From: Streptomyces sp. NBC_01224
GTDB lineage: Bacteria; Actinomycetota; Actinomycetes; Streptomycetales; Streptomycetaceae
NCBI RefSeq assembly: GCF_036002945.1
Contig: NZ_CP108529.1
Location: forward strand, 8,551,001 to 8,615,000
DNA length: 64,000 bases
Direction: 5' to 3'
A model generated the notes under the pieces. That model was not told where the DNA came from and searched no databases. It saw only the letters and a list, made by a program, of their open reading frames with translations. The position numbers were made by a program, and so were the translations under genes. This document shows, piece after piece, positions 61,372 through 64,000 of this stretch; position 1 is the first letter of the stretch; each line of letters opens with the position of its first letter.

Positions 61372-63759
61372 ATGAGTCATGCCGCCCACCCGGCAGTGAC
61401 GCCCGGCCCCTCCGACGAAGAGATCGCGGCCCTCGACGCGCACTGGCGGGCCGCCAACTATCTGGCCGTCGGCCAGATCTATCTGATGGCCAACCCGCTC
61501 CTGACCCGGCCGCTCACCCGGGAGCACATCAAGCCGCGCCTGCTCGGCCACTGGGGCACTTCACCCGGACTGAACCTGGTCCACACCCATCTCAACCGCA
61601 TCATCAAGTCCCGCGGCGTCCAGGGCCTCTGCGTCTGGGGACCCGGCCACGGCGGACCCGCTGTCCTCGCCAACTCCTGGCTGGAGGGCAGCTACTCGGA
61701 GACGTACCCGGACGTCAGCCGTGACGCCCAGGGCATGGGGCTGCTGTTCAAACAGTTCTCCTTCCCCGGCGGGGTGCCCAGCCATGTGGCACCGGAGACT
61801 CCCGGCTCGATTCACGAGGGCGGCGAACTCGGCTACGCACTCACTCACGCCTACGGTGCCGCCCTGGACCACCCGGACCTGCTCGTCACCTGCGTCATCG
61901 GCGACGGGGAGGCCGAGACCGGACCACTCGCCGCGTCCTGGCACTCCAACAAATTCCTCGACCCGGTGCACGACGGAGCCGTCCTCCCGATCCTCCACCT
62001 CAACGGCTACAAGATCGCCAACCCGACCGTGCTCGCCCGCCTTCCCGAGCCGGAACTCGACGCCCTGCTGCGCGGCTACGGGCACGACCCCCTGTATGTC
62101 GGCGGCGACGACCCCCTCACCGTCCACCGGGCGATGGCTGCCGCGATGGACCGGGCCGTGGACCGCATCCGGGAACTCCAGGCCGCCGCCCGTGCCGGCG
62201 GCGACACCGAGCGCCCGCACTGGCCGGTGATCGTGCTGCGCACCCCCAAGGGCTGGACCGGCCCGGCCGAGGTCGACGGGGTGCCCGTCGAAGGCACCTG
62301 GCGTGCCCATCAGGTCCCGCTGCCCGGCGTCCGGGACAACCCCGAACATCTGCGCCAGCTGGAGGCGTGGATGCGCTCCTACCGGCCGGAGGAACTCTTC
62401 GACACATCGGGGCGCCCTGTTGCCCAGGTGCTCGACTGCGTGCCTGAAGGCGCTGCCCGGCTCGGCGCGACCCCGTACGCCAACGGCGGTCTGCTCCTGC
62501 GCGATCTGCCGATCCCGCCGCTGGACGACCACGCCGTCGAGGTCGACAAGCCCGGCACCGTGCTGCACGAGCCGACGAGGGTGCTCGGCGGCCTGCTGGA
62601 GGCCGTCATGGCCGCCACCTCCGAACGCCGGGACTTCCGGGTCGTGGGCCCCGACGAAACCGCGTCGAACCGGCTCGACGCCATCTACGAGTCCACCGGC
62701 AAGGCGTGGCAGGAGCGGATCCTGCCGACCGACGAGCACCTCTCCCGCGACGGACGTGTCATGGAGGTGCTCTCCGAGCATCTGTGCCAGGGCTGGCTGG
62801 AGGGGTACCTCCTCACCGGCCGGCACGGTCTCTTCTCCTGCTACGAGGCGTTCGCCCACATCGTCGACTCGATGGTCAACCAGCACATCAAATGGCTCAG
62901 GACATCCCGCCGGCTGGCCTGGCGCCGCCCCATCGCCTCGCTCAACTACCTGCTCACCTCGCACGTCTGGCGCCAGGACCACAACGGGTTCTCCCACCAG
63001 GACCCGGGCTTCGTCGACCACATCCTCAACAAGAGCCCCGAAGTCGTACGGGTCTATCTGCCGCCGGACACCAACACCCTGCTCTCCGTCGCCGACCATG
63101 CGCTGCGCAGCCGGGACTACGTCAATGTGATCGTGGCGGGCAAACAGCCGAGCTTCGACTGGCTCACCATGGACGAGGCCCGGGCGCACTGCGCCCGCGG
63201 AGCGGGTGTGTGGGAGTGGGCGGGCACGGAGGACGGCAGCCGCGAACCCGACGTGGTGCTCGCCTGCGCCGGCGACGTACCCACCCTGGAGACTTTGGCG
63301 GCAGCCGATCTGCTGCGCAGGCATCTGCCGGAACTGGCGGTACGGGTGGTGAATGTGGTCGACATGACGCGGCTGCTGCCCCAGGGGGAGCACCCGCACG
63401 GAATGCCGGACTACGAGTACGACGCGGTGTTCACCAGGAACGCCCCGGTGATCTTCGCCTACCACGGCTACCCGTGGCTGATCCACCGACTGGCCTACCG
63501 GCGAGCCGGCCATGCCCATCTGCACGTGCGGGGCTACAAGGAGAAGGGCACCACCACCACGCCCTTCGACATGGTGGTCCGCAATGACCTGGACCGCTAC
63601 CGACTGGTCATGGATGCCATCGACCGGGTGCCCGGCCTCGGCGTCCGTGCCGTGGCGGTACGCCAGGCGATGGCGGATGTCCGTACCCGCCACCACGCCT
63701 GGATCCGTGAACACGGCACGGACCTGCCCGAGGTGGCCGACTGGACCTGGAGCGGCTGA
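61372..63759 (+). CDS. xfp: Phosphoketolase (xylulose-5-P/fructose-6-P)
   Basis: 795 aa from ATG 61372. It has family motifs YLAVGQIYLMANPLLTRPLT, GPGHGGPAVLANSWLEGSYS, ETPGSIHEGGELGYALTHAY and the thiamine-diphosphate site CVIGDGEAETGPLAASWHSN. Further on are PKGWTGPAEVDG, GRHGLFSCYEAFAHIVDSMV and SHVWRQDHNGFSHQDPGFVD, and the C-terminal domain ends MADVRTRHHAWIREHG. It splits xylulose 5-phosphate (or fructose 6-phosphate) to acetyl phosphate and an aldose phosphate, giving a bypass from the pentose phosphate route to acetyl units. Normal length. Confidence 0.96.
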   Translation: MSHAAHPAVTPGPSDEEIAALDAHWRAANYLAVGQIYLMANPLLTRPLTREHIKPRLLGHWGTSPGLNLVHTHLNRIIKSRGVQGLCVWGPGHGGPAVLANSWLEGSYSETYPDVSRDAQGMGLLFKQFSFPGGVPSHVAPETPGSIHEGGELGYALTHAYGAALDHPDLLVTCVIGDGEAETGPLAASWHSNKFLDPVHDGAVLPILHLNGYKIANPTVLARLPEPELDALLRGYGHDPLYVGGDDPLTVHRAMAAAMDRAVDRIRELQAAARAGGDTERPHWPVIVLRTPKGWTGPAEVDGVPVEGTWRAHQVPLPGVRDNPEHLRQLEAWMRSYRPEELFDTSGRPVAQVLDCVPEGAARLGATPYANGGLLLRDLPIPPLDDHAVEVDKPGTVLHEPTRVLGGLLEAVMAATSERRDFRVVGPDETASNRLDAIYESTGKAWQERILPTDEHLSRDGRVMEVLSEHLCQGWLEGYLLTGRHGLFSCYEAFAHIVDSMVNQHIKWLRTSRRLAWRRPIASLNYLLTSHVWRQDHNGFSHQDPGFVDHILNKSPEVVRVYLPPDTNTLLSVADHALRSRDYVNVIVAGKQPSFDWLTMDEARAHCARGAGVWEWAGTEDGSREPDVVLACAGDVPTLETLAAADLLRRHLPELAVRVVNVVDMTRLLPQGEHPHGMPDYEYDAVFTRNAPVIFAYHGYPWLIHRLAYRRAGHAHLHVRGYKEKGTTTTPFDMVVRNDLDRYRLVMDAIDRVPGLGVRAVAVRQAMADVRTRHHAWIREHGTDLPEVADWTWSG

Positions 63760-63787
63760 CACCGCCCCGGGTTCCCGCGACGTGGGC

Positions 63788-64000
63788 TCAGCGGCCGACA
63801 GCCTTTGCCAGCTGGGCCTTCGTCATGTGGGACCGTCCGTGGACGTTCTTCTTCTTCGCCTCTTCGTAGAGCTGGTCGCGAGTAGGACCCTCGGCTCCGC
63901 TGTGGGAGCGCAGACCGCCGCGCCGCGAGGACGACATGTCCTCGATGGAGGTACGGCTCGCGGTCCTCGACTCGCCGGCGCGGGCGCGCTCCTTGTTGAC
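63788..64000 (-). CDS. Plasmid-stabilisation-like small basic protein (partial at window edge)
   Basis: The last 70 residues of a minus-strand gene are visible: VNKERARAGESRTASRTSIE, SSRRGGLRSHSGAEGPTRDQ, LYEEAKKKNVHGRSHMTKAQ and LAKAVGR. This matches a small basic family in Streptomyces annotated as plasmid stabilisation protein, whose C-terminal part resembles a Rho-N/SAP-like fold (LYEEAKKKNVHGRSHMTKAQ). The start lies beyond the window. It converges with the phosphoketolase gene. The function in chromosomes is unknown. Confidence 0.8.
   Translation of the reverse strand, partial: VNKERARAGESRTASRTSIEDMSSSRRGGLRSHSGAEGPTRDQLYEEAKKKNVHGRSHMTKAQLAKAVGR

Overview
The window is a high-GC actinobacterial chromosome segment, almost certainly Streptomyces. 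The support is third-position G/C codon bias, many GTG and some TTG starts, ATGA/GTGA coupled overlaps, Streptomyces-type families (NnaR-like HemD/winged-helix regulator, DUF6328, DUF6479, monomeric NADP isocitrate dehydrogenase) and a CsoR-type copper operator. I saw no rRNA or tRNA genes and no CRISPR array. All calls come from reading the sequence; no database search was run.

Left end (1-9.2 kb) is an accessory, decaying region. On the minus strand a tightly coupled operon starts with a 47-aa peptide (5340) and continues through an ABC exporter, a phosphotransferase fragment, an MFS fragment, a NUDIX protein, a PCMT-like methyltransferase and a frameshifted class I methyltransferase that ends in IS110 transposase debris. 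It resembles a RiPP locus damaged by deletion and frameshifts. Just beyond it, a GFA/CENP-V family gene is split in two by a 2,499-bp insertion (5886-8384). The insertion has related ends, is flanked by TTGTGT direct repeats, carries a truncated tyrosine recombinase plus a second GFA gene and a RibD-C reductase gene, and removing it restores the host reading frame exactly.

9.2-15 kb: a polyamine-type ABC importer (ATPase, lipoprotein, two permeases) diverges from a GntR regulator and a Cache-domain protein. 15-26 kb: a UspA protein, then a complete nitrate assimilation island: sirohydrochlorin chelatase and nnaR on one strand, and nasA, an NAD(P)H/FAD partner, nirB, nirD and narK on the other. 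26-36 kb: MFS exporter plus glutathionyl-hydroquinone-reductase-like protein, monomeric icd with a palindromic operator candidate, an SDR, a stand-alone ctaD with a small membrane protein and an NDH-2 type dehydrogenase. 36-45 kb: aldo/keto reductase, a short Rho paralogue, a double-GNAT protein, and the methylmalonyl-CoA mutase operon mutA-mutB-meaB.

45-48 kb: molybdate uptake (HTH-Mop regulator, modA, fused modBC). 48-55 kb: small accessory genes, including a phosphatase, a copper-operator-linked secreted protein, two VOC proteins and GNAT, DUF6328 and DUF6479 proteins, plus SHOCT and NrfD remnants. 55-59 kb: a PaoABC-type molybdenum hydroxylase. 59-64 kb: HATPase, aldehyde dehydrogenase, phosphoketolase and an edge-truncated plasmid-stabilisation-like protein. 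Molybdenum links the molybdate importer, the nitrate reductase and the Pao hydroxylase. Siroheme links the chelatase and nirB.
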